DNA of 64,000 nucleotides, taken from Nocardioides sp. YR527. GTDB lineage: Bacteria; Actinomycetota; Actinomycetes; Propionibacteriales; Nocardioidaceae. The DNA lies in NCBI RefSeq assembly GCF_900101045.1, contig NZ_FNFN01000004.1, positions 496,001 through 560,000 of the forward strand, in the 5' to 3' direction. Within the stretch, counting starts at the first letter, position 1, and each line of letters starts with the position of its first letter. Of this stretch, positions 15,898-24,271 are shown in pieces. Both the position numbers and the translations under genes were made by a program. Under the pieces are notes generated by a model, which was not told the origin of the DNA, ran no database searches, and worked only from the letters and a program-made list of their open reading frames with translations.

Positions 15898-17213
15898 CCA
15901 CCCACCGCACCACCGTCGCCATCGTCGGCGGCGGCCAGGCAGGCCTGGCCGCCAGCTGGTTCCTCGTTCGCGACGGTGTGGACCACGTCGTCCTCGAGGC
16001 GGGCACCGCCGGCCACGAGTGGGCCGACACCCGCTGGGACAACTTCACCCTCGTGACGCCCAACTGGCACTGCCGCCTGCCCGGCTACGAGTACGCCGGG
16101 CCCGACCCGGACGGCTTCATGACCCGCGACGAGGTGGTGAGATGGCTCGCCGGCTACGCGCCGACCTTCGGACCGCCGCTGCGCGAGCACACCCGGGTGA
16201 CCTCGCTGGCCCAGCGCGCCGAGGGAGGGTTCCTGGTCGAGGCCGAGGGACCTGATGGCGCCGAAGCCTGGGAGGTCGAGCACGTCGTGGTCGCGACCGG
16301 CGGCTACCACGTCCCGGTCGTGCCGGCCTGGGCGCCCGCGCTCGACCCTGGCATCGACCAGCTGCACTCTGCCGACTACAGGAGCGCCTCGCGGCTCCGG
16401 CCGGGCGGAGTCCTGGTCGTCGGCTCGGGGCAGTCCGGGGCGCAGATCGCCGAGGACCTGCACCTGGAGGGACGCCAGGTGCACCTCGCGATCGGCGATG
16501 CTCCCCGGGTCGCCCGTTTCCACCGCGGGCGTGACTGCATGACCTGGCTGGCCGAGATGGGGCTCTACGACACCCCCGTCACCGGCTACCCGGGCGGACT
16601 CGCCGCACGGGAGAAGACCAACCACTACGTCACCGGCCGCGACGGCGGCCGGGACATCGACCTGCGCCAGTTCGCCGCCGAGGGCATGCGGCTCTACGGG
16701 CGGCTCGAGTCCGGGGCAGGCACCGATCTCGCGATCGCACCCACGCTGCGCGACGCGCTCGACTCCGCCGACGACGTCTACCGCTCGATCTGTCGCGACA
16801 TCGACGCCCACCTCGAGACGCAGGGTCTCGAGGTCGCACCCGCCGAGGCCTACCGCCCCGTCTGGGAGCCCGAGGCCGACCCGACGGGCCTCGACCTCGC
16901 CGAGGCAGGCATCACGACGATCATCTGGGCGATCGGCTACCGGCCCGACTACCGCTGGGTCCGCGCGGGCGTCTTCGACGGGACCGGGAGGCCGACCCAC
17001 ACCCGGGGCGCGACCGCCGTCGCCGGTCTCCACTTCCTCGGTCTGCCCTGGCTGCACACCTGGGGCTCCGGCCGCTTCCTCGGTGTCGCCGCGGATGCCG
17101 AGCATGTCACCGGCATCATCGCCGGTCGAGCCGGTCAGGCCACCGAGCGTGCCGCCGATCTGGCGCGTCGGCGCTCGCCGGGGCTCCTCGATGCCTCCGC
17201 CGCGGTTGCCTGA
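15894..17213 (+). CDS. MSMEG_0569-family flavin-dependent oxidoreductase
   Basis: 439 residues. Two dinucleotide-binding motifs are present: VAIVGGGQAGLAASWF at the N-terminus for FAD and VLVVGSGQSGAQIAEDLH near residue 180 for NAD(P)H. TIIWAIGYRPDYRWV, near residue 345, is the ATG/GD-like FAD segment. The layout is that of flavin monooxygenase-like enzymes. It is the last core gene of the Nit1C set and is probably an N- or C-oxygenase in the same pathway. Confidence 0.87.
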   Translation: MTTHRTTVAIVGGGQAGLAASWFLVRDGVDHVVLEAGTAGHEWADTRWDNFTLVTPNWHCRLPGYEYAGPDPDGFMTRDEVVRWLAGYAPTFGPPLREHTRVTSLAQRAEGGFLVEAEGPDGAEAWEVEHVVVATGGYHVPVVPAWAPALDPGIDQLHSADYRSASRLRPGGVLVVGSGQSGAQIAEDLHLEGRQVHLAIGDAPRVARFHRGRDCMTWLAEMGLYDTPVTGYPGGLAAREKTNHYVTGRDGGRDIDLRQFAAEGMRLYGRLESGAGTDLAIAPTLRDALDSADDVYRSICRDIDAHLETQGLEVAPAEAYRPVWEPEADPTGLDLAEAGITTIIWAIGYRPDYRWVRAGVFDGTGRPTHTRGATAVAGLHFLGLPWLHTWGSGRFLGVAADAEHVTGIIAGRAGQATERAADLARRRSPGLLDASAAVA

Positions 17214-17257
17214 GGTGGTCCTGTCCCGGACCCATGACGACGGATAGGTTGAGGACC

Positions 17258-18112
17258 ATGTCGAACGTTCGCATCGGGGCGGTCGCGGCCCACTTCGGCC
17301 GGGATCTGCCCCGGGCGGTCGCCAAGCTGGAAGGGATCGTCGACGACGCCCGCCGCAACGGGGTCGGCCTGCTGGTCCTCCCGGACGCGACCCTCGGCGG
17401 CTACCTCTCCGACCTACGCCACCCCGACCCGCACACGCTGCCGCCGGCCCTCACCGAGGACTCCTTCGAGCTGGGCAGGGTGATCGCGATGGCCGGCGAG
17501 ATGGTGATCTGCCTCGGCTACGCCGAGGAGGTCGTCGCCGAGGGCCAGGCACGGCTCTACAACTCCGCCGTCTGCCTCAGCGGGGACGGGATCCTCGGGC
17601 GGCATCGCAAGGTGCATCAGCCCGCCGGTGAGTCGCTCGTGTACGCGGCGGGAGAGCGGTTCGCGGCCTTCGACACCCCGGTCGGGCGGCTCGGGATGCT
17701 GATCGACTACGACAAGACCTTCCCGGAGGCGGCCCGCACCCTTGCGCTCGACGGGGCGTCGGTGATCGCCTGCCTGTCGGCCTGGCCGGCTTCGGTCACC
17801 GACCGGGCCTCGCGGCTCCCGCAGGACCGGCAGTCGCGGCTCTTCGACCTCTACGACCAGGCCCGGGCGGCCGAGAACCAGGTCGTCTGGGTCTCCTCCA
17901 ACCAGACCGGGGTGATGGGTGGGCTGCGCTTCCTGGGACAGGCCAAGGTCGTCGGCCCCGGTGGCGAGATCCTTGCTCGCACCACGTCCAAGGGCGGCCT
18001 CGCCGTCGCGGAGATCGACGTCGAGGCGGAGATCGCCCGGTCCCGTCGGGTCCTGCACCACCTCAAGGAGCTGACCCCGACGGCCTACCAGCCTCCCCGG
18101 GCAGCGCGATGA
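17258..18112 (+). CDS. Nitrilase-like protein lacking catalytic Glu and Cys
   Basis: 284 residues from the ATG at 17258; an in-frame ATG at 17234 is possible. TAGGTT (17245-17250) lies 7 nt before 17258 and would give a leaderless mRNA. The protein is a close paralogue of the nitrilase at 14673: LGGYL, GRHRKVHQPAGE, YDKTFPEAARTLALDGA and NQVVW are all shared. But the catalytic Glu is Asp43 (LVLPDATLGG) and the catalytic Cys is Asp150 (GMLIDYDKTFPE); Lys118 is kept. A Cys-to-Asp change should abolish thioester chemistry, so this is probably a pseudoenzyme or partner subunit. It is translationally coupled to the glycosyltransferase. Confidence 0.85.
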   Translation: MSNVRIGAVAAHFGRDLPRAVAKLEGIVDDARRNGVGLLVLPDATLGGYLSDLRHPDPHTLPPALTEDSFELGRVIAMAGEMVICLGYAEEVVAEGQARLYNSAVCLSGDGILGRHRKVHQPAGESLVYAAGERFAAFDTPVGRLGMLIDYDKTFPEAARTLALDGASVIACLSAWPASVTDRASRLPQDRQSRLFDLYDQARAAENQVVWVSSNQTGVMGGLRFLGQAKVVGPGGEILARTTSKGGLAVAEIDVEAEIARSRRVLHHLKELTPTAYQPPRAAR

Positions 18113-19215
18113 GGATCGCGCTGCTCACCTACTCCACCCGGCCCCGAGGTGGTGTCGTGCACACGCTGGCGCTCGCCGAGGCGCTGGCCGCACTCGGCGA
18201 GGACGTCCACGTCTGGACCCTCGGGCGCCACGGCGACACGGCGTTCTTCCGTCCGGTCGATCCGGCGGTCACCGTCCATGCGGTGCCGTTCGAGGCTCGG
18301 GACGACGAGTCCGTGGGTGAGCGGATCGTGCGGTCCATCGACGTGCTGAGGGCCGCCTTCGCGCAGCAGCGGGACCACTACGACATCGTGCACGCCCAAG
18401 ACTGCATCAGCGCCAACGCCGCCCTTCCGTGCCTCCGCACCATCCACCATCTCGACCACTTCACCACCCCGCAGCTAGCCGCCTGCCACGAGCGGGCCGT
18501 CGTCGAGCCGTACGCCCGGGTCTGCGTCTCGCAGTCGGTCGCCGACGAGGTCTCGGCCGGCTGGGGGCTCACCCCGGCCGTCATCCCCAACGGCGTCGAC
18601 GCCGCCCGGTTCGCCGCCGGTGCCGGCGACGCCGCCGGACGCGAAGCCTGGCGATCGCGCCTCGGCCGCTACGTCCTCGCGCTCGGCGGGATCGAGCCGC
18701 GCAAGGGTTCGATCGACCTGCTCGAGGCGTACGCCGGCCTGCGAGCCTCCGACCCCCGCCACGAGGACCTGACACTGGTCTTCGGCGGCGGCGAGACGCT
18801 CTTCGACTACCGCGACTACCGGGCCGCGTTCGACGCCCGGGCCCGCGAGCTGGGCGTGCCGGTCGTCGTCACCGGTATGGTCGCCGAGAACGAGCTGCCG
18901 GCCCTGGTGGCCGAGGCCGGCGCACTCGCGATGGTCTCGACCAAGGAGGGCTTCGGCCTCGCGGCCCTGGAGGCGCTGGCGGCCGGCGTACCCGTCGTCG
19001 CGCGCGACCTGCCGGTGCTCCGCGAGGTCTTCGCCGAGACGGTCGCCTACGCCTCGAGCCCGGCAGAGATCGCCGCGGCGCTGGGCAGCGTCCTGGACAC
19101 GCCGCCCGAGCCGGCGGCGGGGCGCGAGCTCGCCGCCGGCTACACCTGGAATCGCGCCGCGCGCGCCCACCAGACCTTCTACGAGCGCACCGTCCGCGAC
19201 CTGTCAGGCGGGTGA
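18109..19215 (+). CDS. MSMEG_0565-family glycosyltransferase (GT4-like)
   Basis: 368 residues. RGGVVHTLALAEALAALGED at the N-terminus, HAQDCISANAA, VIPNGVDAARF, VLALGGIEPRKGS and the GT4 signature EGFGLAALEALAAGVPVVARD near residue 285 are clear. This family accompanies Nit1C clusters. The donor and acceptor are unknown. The ATG overlaps the stop of the nitrilase-like gene (ATGA), and the 3' end overlaps by 12 bases the convergent ABC-F gene. Confidence 0.88.
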   Translation: MRIALLTYSTRPRGGVVHTLALAEALAALGEDVHVWTLGRHGDTAFFRPVDPAVTVHAVPFEARDDESVGERIVRSIDVLRAAFAQQRDHYDIVHAQDCISANAALPCLRTIHHLDHFTTPQLAACHERAVVEPYARVCVSQSVADEVSAGWGLTPAVIPNGVDAARFAAGAGDAAGREAWRSRLGRYVLALGGIEPRKGSIDLLEAYAGLRASDPRHEDLTLVFGGGETLFDYRDYRAAFDARARELGVPVVVTGMVAENELPALVAEAGALAMVSTKEGFGLAALEALAAGVPVVARDLPVLREVFAETVAYASSPAEIAAALGSVLDTPPEPAAGRELAAGYTWNRAARAHQTFYERTVRDLSGG

Positions 19216-20835
19216 GGTGGGTCCGGCGATCTCCTCCAGGTCCCGCCGCTGGTGCATCCGCCCGGCGCCGTCGAGCTCGATGACGATGTCGATGCCGATC
19301 CGCTCCAGGAACCCGAAGTCGTGGCTGACGACGAGCAGTGCGCCGCGGTAGGCGTCGAGAGCCTCGGCGAGCTGCTCGACGCTGGCGATGTCGAGGTTGT
19401 TGGTCGGCTCGTCGAGGATCAGCAGCTGGGCGGGCGGGTCGGCCAGGAGGAGACGGGCGAGCGAGACGCGGAAGCGTTCGCCGCCCGAGAGCGTACGTAC
19501 CGGGCGGTCGACGCTGTCGCCCCGAAGGAGAAGCCGGGCGAGCTGGTTGCGGATGGTGCCGGACGGCGTCTCGAGGGCGACGGCGCGTACGTTCTCCATC
19601 GCGCTGGCCTCGTCGTCGAGTCCGTCGAGACGCTGGGGGAGGAGACCCACCAGATCGGTGAGGAGACGGCCGTGCGGGCGACCTTCCACAGGCTCGGATC
19701 CCCGCACGAGATGCGCGAGAAGGGTCGACTTCCCGGAGCCGTTCGCGCCGATCAGCGCGACCCGCTCCGGCCCCTGGACCACGACCGTCCGGCCCTCGTC
19801 CTCCAGCTCCGCGATCCGCCGACCGCGCGGTACTCCGGGATCGGGGAGGGTGAGGTGGATGTGCTCCTCGTTGCGTACGCGAGACCCGGCCGCGTCGACC
19901 GCGGCCTGGGCGGCCTTCACCTTGTCGTCGAGCGTTGAGCGGAGCGAGCCGGCGTACGCCTGAGCCTTGCTGGCCCGGTTGCCGGCGAGGATCTTCGGGA
20001 TCCCGCCGTCCTTCTGGGTCTTCTTGGCGGTCCGCTCGCGACGGGCGAGCTTCGTCTCGGCCTCGATGCGCTGTCGCTTCTCGACCTTGAGCGCCTGCTG
20101 AGCGGACCGAGCGGCCTGCTCGGCGGCCGACTGCTCCTGCTCCCGGTGCTCCTTCCAGGCGCTGTAGGGGCCGCCGAAGGTGGTCAGCGTCCCGGCGTAC
20201 AGCTCGGTGGTGCTGTCCATGTGGTCGAGCAGCTCGAGGTCGTGGCTGACGACCACGAGGGTTCCCGGCCACTGGTCGACGAACTCGGTGAGCTTGGCGC
20301 GGGTGGCCCGGTCCAGGTTGTTCGTGGGCTCGTCGAGCAGCGTGATCGGGGTCCGGCGGATGCGCAGGCCGGTGATCGCGATCAGCATGCCCTCGCCGCC
20401 GGAGATCTCGGCGACACGACGGTCGAGGTCAGCCGCGGAGAAGCCGATCTGGTCAAGAGCCTCGTCGGCGCGGGACTCGATGTCCCAGTCGTCGCCGATC
20501 GCGTCGAAGTGACGCTGGTCGACCTCGCCGGACTCGATCGCCCGGATCGCAGCGAGGATCCCGGCGATGCCGAGCAGGCCGGCGATCGTGGTCTCACGCC
20601 GCAGCGTGAGCGTCTGCGGCAGGTAGCCGACCTCACCCCCGGCGTCGATGTGACCGGACGTCGGGGAGAGCTCGCCGGCGATGAGGCGGAGCAGGGTGGA
20701 CTTGCCGGCGCCGTTGCGACCGATCAGACCGGTGCGGTCGGTGCCGAAGGTGCCGTTGACGCGGTCGAGCGCGACGCTGCCGTCGGGCCACTCGAAGCTC
20801 AGGTCGCGCAGGGTGATGGCGGATGGGGTGGACAT
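19204..20835 (-). CDS. ABC-F family ATP-binding protein
   Basis: 543 residues from the ATG at 20835; the longer in-frame reading up to 20985 is probably the regulated leader. Two ABC domains on one chain and no membrane segments. Domain 1: Walker A GRNGAGKST, signature ISGGEG, Walker B LLDEPTNNLD. A charged linker (LKVEKRQRIEAETKLARRER...) follows. Domain 2: Walker A GANGSGKST, signature LSGGERFRVSLA, Walker B LILDEPTNNLD. ABC-F proteins act on the ribosome; many protect against macrolides, lincosamides or pleuromutilins. The long structured leader is typical of antibiotic-inducible members, but the substrate class cannot be told here. Confidence 0.88.
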   Translation of the reverse strand: MSTPSAITLRDLSFEWPDGSVALDRVNGTFGTDRTGLIGRNGAGKSTLLRLIAGELSPTSGHIDAGGEVGYLPQTLTLRRETTIAGLLGIAGILAAIRAIESGEVDQRHFDAIGDDWDIESRADEALDQIGFSAADLDRRVAEISGGEGMLIAITGLRIRRTPITLLDEPTNNLDRATRAKLTEFVDQWPGTLVVVSHDLELLDHMDSTTELYAGTLTTFGGPYSAWKEHREQEQSAAEQAARSAQQALKVEKRQRIEAETKLARRERTAKKTQKDGGIPKILAGNRASKAQAYAGSLRSTLDDKVKAAQAAVDAAGSRVRNEEHIHLTLPDPGVPRGRRIAELEDEGRTVVVQGPERVALIGANGSGKSTLLAHLVRGSEPVEGRPHGRLLTDLVGLLPQRLDGLDDEASAMENVRAVALETPSGTIRNQLARLLLRGDSVDRPVRTLSGGERFRVSLARLLLADPPAQLLILDEPTNNLDIASVEQLAEALDAYRGALLVVSHDFGFLERIGIDIVIELDGAGRMHQRRDLEEIAGPTSPA

Positions 20836-21073
20836 AGCTGTGTTCTCTCGTCTCTCCCGTCGAGCGCCGAGCGGCGCGACGGGAATCAGGTACGTGTCGA
20901 CAGGAACGCGAACGTGCCGGAGAGCTTCACGCGGCGACGCCCGGCAAGGGCGGACGCGCGCGTGCGTCGAGAAGTGATCGTTCACCGATGCGGGATGCCC
21001 GCACGGGCGAAGCCACCGGCAAGTCCGGTGGCTAGATCTTGTCCACCTCGATCAGTCCCACCCCTTCACTTTA
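20836..21073 (-). promoter_or_regulatory. Long structured leader of the ABC-F gene
   Basis: Reading towards the gene: a possible -10 TAAAGT (21073-21068), then a very short frame GTG GAC AAG ATC TAG preceded by GAGG-like bases. Next comes a perfect hairpin GCCACCGG-N5-CCGGTGGC (about 21012-21032) and then a second hairpin (20855-20884, arms TCCCGTC/GACGGGA with an inner GCGCC/GGCGC) just before the start codon. This would be a 5' leader of about 225 nt. It resembles translation-dependent attenuators of resistance genes, but no U-tract is seen. Confidence 0.4.
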
Positions 21074-21091
21074 TCAGCCGTGCGGCGCCGC

Positions 21092-22663
21092 TCATCCCAC
21101 GAACCCGGCCTGCTCCGCCTCCGCGAACCACGGCGCCTGGCGGAGAGTGGGAAGCACGTCGTCGGGCACGTCGAGGAGAACCAGATCGGTCCCGTTGGAG
21201 GCGAGGTCGTCGCGCAGCGAGCGGAGAGTGTTGAGCAGCGGGACGGTGACGTGGGTGAGCGCGGAGACGTCGAGGGTGACCGTTCGGGGCCCGGAGGCCT
21301 GGATCAGCCCGAGCGCCGCGTCGTAGGTGGCCTGGGCGTTGCCGGTGTAGAGGTCGCCGGTGAGCACGAGCGGGAGGACCTCCGCCGAGGCCGAGGGGCG
21401 ATCGAGCCGTCGCACCCGCGGCTGGTTCACCGCGCGGATGACCAGCAGCAGGGTGAGACCGACCCCGACCGCGACACCGAGGAGCATCCCGCCGGTCAGG
21501 CCGACGGCAGCGACGGCGAGGGCGACCCAGAGCTCTGCCCGGTCGACAGCGGCGTACGTCCTGAGCTCGCGTGGATCGAGCAGACCGGCCACCGCCACCA
21601 GCACCATGGCGGCCAGGATGGTCTGGGGCAGGTCGGCCAGCAGGGGCGCCAGCGCGAGCGCGACGAGCAGCGCCAGGCCGACCGTCACCAGCCCGGCGAG
21701 CTGTGTGCGGGCGCCCGATCGGAGGTTCACGGCCGACTGCGAGAACCCGCCGGCCGGGGGCAGCGACTGGGTGAGCCCGCCGGCCAGGGCGCCGATGCCC
21801 GTGGCGACCAGCTCGCGGTCCACGTCGATGGCCGGCTCCCGGCGGCGCCGGTTGGTCCGCGCCACCAGCACCGTCTCCAGGAACGACATGAGCGCGATGG
21901 CTATCGCGCCGGGGAGCAGCCCGATCACGTCGTCGACGACCGGCAGGCTCAGCGACGGCAGCCCGGTGGGCACCGGGTCGATGAGGGCGAGGCCGCGGTC
22001 CTCCACGCCGCTGGCGGCCACCAGCGCGATGCCCGCCGCGACGACGACGAGCGGCCCGGGCACGGCCGGCGCCACCCGCCGGAGCACCAGGAGCACCATG
22101 ATCGCGGCGATCCCGACGACCGCGGTCACCGCCGAGAGCTCCGGGAGCTCGCGGGCGACCGCGACCAGCTCCTCGACGAAGCCCTCCGCCTCCGGGTCCG
22201 CCGAGAGGCCGAGCAGAGCCGGCAGCTGACTGGCGACGACGGTGAGGCCGACGCCGAGCCGGATGCCGGTCATGGTGGCGGGGGAGATGCTCTCGACCAG
22301 CGCGCCCAGCCGGGCCAGCCGCATCACCAGCAGACACACGCCCACGAGGAAGGTCAGCGTGAACGCGGCCCGCATGAGCTCGTCGGGTTCATGCTCGGGC
22401 AGGGTGGCCAGCGAGCTGGCCACCAGGACGGAGATGGTCGACGTGGTCGAGACGCTCAGCGCGCGTGAGCCGCCGAGCAGGGCGTATGCCGCCATCGGCA
22501 GCAGGCACGTGTAGAGCCCGACGCTGGCAGGCATGCCCGCGATCGTGGCGTACGCCATCGCCTGGGGGATCACGACCGTCCCCGTCGCGAGCCCGGCGAG
22601 CACATCGCCGCGCAGCCACGAGCGGTGATAGCCGCGCATCGTCGGGATCAGCCATGTCTTCAC
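21092..22663 (-). CDS. SulP-family anion transporter
   Basis: 523 residues from the GTG at 22663 (GGAGTGGGG upstream). The N-terminal SulP signature is seen (RGDVLAGLATGTVVIPQAMA then GMPASVGLYT), followed by 10-12 hydrophobic segments and a C-terminal STAS domain (VLTGDLYTGNAQATYDAALG; TLDVSALTHVTVPLLNTLRS with the conserved D-x-S-x-L-T-x-x-x-x-x-x-L pattern). SulP proteins carry sulfate, bicarbonate or other anions. It is divergent from the sulfatase operon, so sulfate is a reasonable guess. The long open frame further upstream on this strand is only a shadow of the sulfatase gene. Confidence 0.85.
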   Translation of the reverse strand: MKTWLIPTMRGYHRSWLRGDVLAGLATGTVVIPQAMAYATIAGMPASVGLYTCLLPMAAYALLGGSRALSVSTTSTISVLVASSLATLPEHEPDELMRAAFTLTFLVGVCLLVMRLARLGALVESISPATMTGIRLGVGLTVVASQLPALLGLSADPEAEGFVEELVAVARELPELSAVTAVVGIAAIMVLLVLRRVAPAVPGPLVVVAAGIALVAASGVEDRGLALIDPVPTGLPSLSLPVVDDVIGLLPGAIAIALMSFLETVLVARTNRRRREPAIDVDRELVATGIGALAGGLTQSLPPAGGFSQSAVNLRSGARTQLAGLVTVGLALLVALALAPLLADLPQTILAAMVLVAVAGLLDPRELRTYAAVDRAELWVALAVAAVGLTGGMLLGVAVGVGLTLLLVIRAVNQPRVRRLDRPSASAEVLPLVLTGDLYTGNAQATYDAALGLIQASGPRTVTLDVSALTHVTVPLLNTLRSLRDDLASNGTDLVLLDVPDDVLPTLRQAPWFAEAEQAGFVG

Positions 22664-22698
22664 GGCCCCACTCCATCGCGATCGGGTGCTCCGACAGG

Positions 22699-22715
22699 TC
22701 ACCCGAGTCGGGGGA
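22699..22715 (+). promoter_or_regulatory. Regulon palindrome site 1 (sulfatase operon)
   Basis: TCACCCG-AGT-CGGGGGA. Centre 22707; a good -10, TAGCCT, begins 32 bp downstream at 22739, predicting +1 near 22752. The sulfatase ATG is at 22772 behind a GAGGAGG ribosome binding site. Confidence 0.6.
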
Positions 22716-22771
22716 GGTCGCGCGCGTGAGGGCCTGCCTAGCCTCCGAATACATACCCGAGGAGGCTCTTC

Positions 22772-24271
22772 ATGTCCGACAAGCCCAACATCCTCATCAT
22801 CTGGGGCGACGACATCGGTATCAGCAACTTGAGCTGTTACAGCGATGGGCTCATGGGCTACCGCACGCCCAACATCGATCGGATCGCTGCCGAGGGCATC
22901 CGGTTCACCGACTCCTACGGTGAGCAGAGCTGTACGGCGGGACGCGCGGCGTTCATCACCGGGCAGAACCCCTACCGCACGGGGCTGACCAAGGTCGGCA
23001 TGCCCGGCGCTGACCTCGGCCTGCGCGCCGAGGACCCGACCATCGCGACGGCGCTGAAGTCGCTGGGATACGCGACCGGGCAGTTCGGCAAGAACCACTT
23101 CGGCGACCGCGACGAGTTCCTCCCGACCATGCACGGCTTCGACGAGTTCTTCGGCAACCTCTACCACCTCAACGCCGAGGAGGAGCCGGAGCAGTACGAC
23201 TACCCGCGGGAGGACGAGTTCCCCAACTTCCGCAAGAGATTCGGTCCGCGCGGGGTCATCCACTCGTGGGCCAACGGCGACGGCACCCAGCGCATCGAGG
23301 ACACCGGCCCGCTCACCAAGGAGCGGATGAAGACGATCGACGACGAGGTCGTGCCCGAGGCGCTGCGGTTCATGAGCGACGCCAGCTCGAACGACACCCC
23401 GTTCTTCGTGTGGCTCAACACCACCCACATGCATTTCCGGACCCACGTCAAGGACGGCAGCCGCGGCAGGGCCGGCCGGTGGCAGTCCGAATACCACGAC
23501 ACGATGATGGACCACGACGAGCTGGTCGGGTCGGTCCTGGACTTCCTCGACGAGAACGGGCTGGCCGACAACACCATCGTCATGTACTCCACCGACAACG
23601 GCCCGCACATGAACAGCTGGCCCGACGCCGGCATGACGCCGTTCCGCAACGAGAAGAACTCCAACTGGGAGGGCGCCTACCGGGTCCCGGCCATGGTCCG
23701 CTGGCCCGGCCGCATCCCCGCAGGCGAGGTACGCAACGGGATCGTCAGCCACAACGACTGGTTCGTCACGCTGCTCGCCGCGGCCGGTGACACCGACGTC
23801 GCCGAACGGCTCAAGACCGGGACCGAGCTGGCGGGCACGACGTACAAGGTGCACCTGGACGGCCACAACCAGCTCGACTACTTCACCGGCGAGGCCGAGG
23901 AGAGCCCGCGCAAGCACTTCTTCTACGTCACCGACGACGGCGATCTTGCGGGCATGCGGTTCGACAACTGGAAGTTCATCTTCCTCGAGCAGCGTCGGAC
24001 CGGGACGCTGGCCATCTGGCTGGACCCGTTGGTGGAGCTGCGAGCCCCCAAGATCTACAACCTGCGTCTGGACCCGTTCGAGAAGGCGGAGGGTACGTCG
24101 AACACCTACTTCGACTGGATGCTCGACCACGCCTGGCTGCTCATCCCGGCTCAGACGTACGTCGCGCAGATGCTGTCTTCGCTGGTCGAGTTCCCGCCCC
24201 GGCAGACGCCGGCGACGTTCAGCGTCGACCAGCTGATGGAGAAGCTCAAGGCCGGCATGCCGAGCAGCTGA
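22772..24271 (+). CDS. Type I sulfatase (arylsulfatase family)
   Basis: 499 residues, no signal peptide, so probably cytoplasmic. The metal site is NILIIWGDDIG near the N-terminus. The formylglycine motif is Cys54-Thr-Ala-Gly-Arg58 (EQSCTAGRAAFITGQNPYRT), matching C-x-A-x-R. Other conserved parts are GKNHFGD, TTHMHF and STDNGPHMNSWPDAGMTPFR, the latter supplying the second-sphere metal ligands D and N. Cys54 must be oxidised to formylglycine, and the maturase is encoded directly downstream with a one-base overlap. Substrate unknown. The gene is under palindrome site 1. Confidence 0.9.
   Translation: MSDKPNILIIWGDDIGISNLSCYSDGLMGYRTPNIDRIAAEGIRFTDSYGEQSCTAGRAAFITGQNPYRTGLTKVGMPGADLGLRAEDPTIATALKSLGYATGQFGKNHFGDRDEFLPTMHGFDEFFGNLYHLNAEEEPEQYDYPREDEFPNFRKRFGPRGVIHSWANGDGTQRIEDTGPLTKERMKTIDDEVVPEALRFMSDASSNDTPFFVWLNTTHMHFRTHVKDGSRGRAGRWQSEYHDTMMDHDELVGSVLDFLDENGLADNTIVMYSTDNGPHMNSWPDAGMTPFRNEKNSNWEGAYRVPAMVRWPGRIPAGEVRNGIVSHNDWFVTLLAAAGDTDVAERLKTGTELAGTTYKVHLDGHNQLDYFTGEAEESPRKHFFYVTDDGDLAGMRFDNWKFIFLEQRRTGTLAIWLDPLVELRAPKIYNLRLDPFEKAEGTSNTYFDWMLDHAWLLIPAQTYVAQMLSSLVEFPPRQTPATFSVDQLMEKLKAGMPSS

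Noticed and set aside
20836..20985. N-terminal extension of the ABC-F protein by 50 residues
   Set aside because: Contains the hairpin at 20855-20884 and is not similar to ABC-F N-termini; the ATG at 20835 starts a normal ABC domain.
22664..24130. Long minus-strand extension of the SulP frame opposite the sulfatase gene
   Set aside because: The sequence is low-complexity Val/Gly/Arg-rich and exactly opposite a clear sulfatase; a GTG with ribosome binding site at 22663 begins the real SulP protein.
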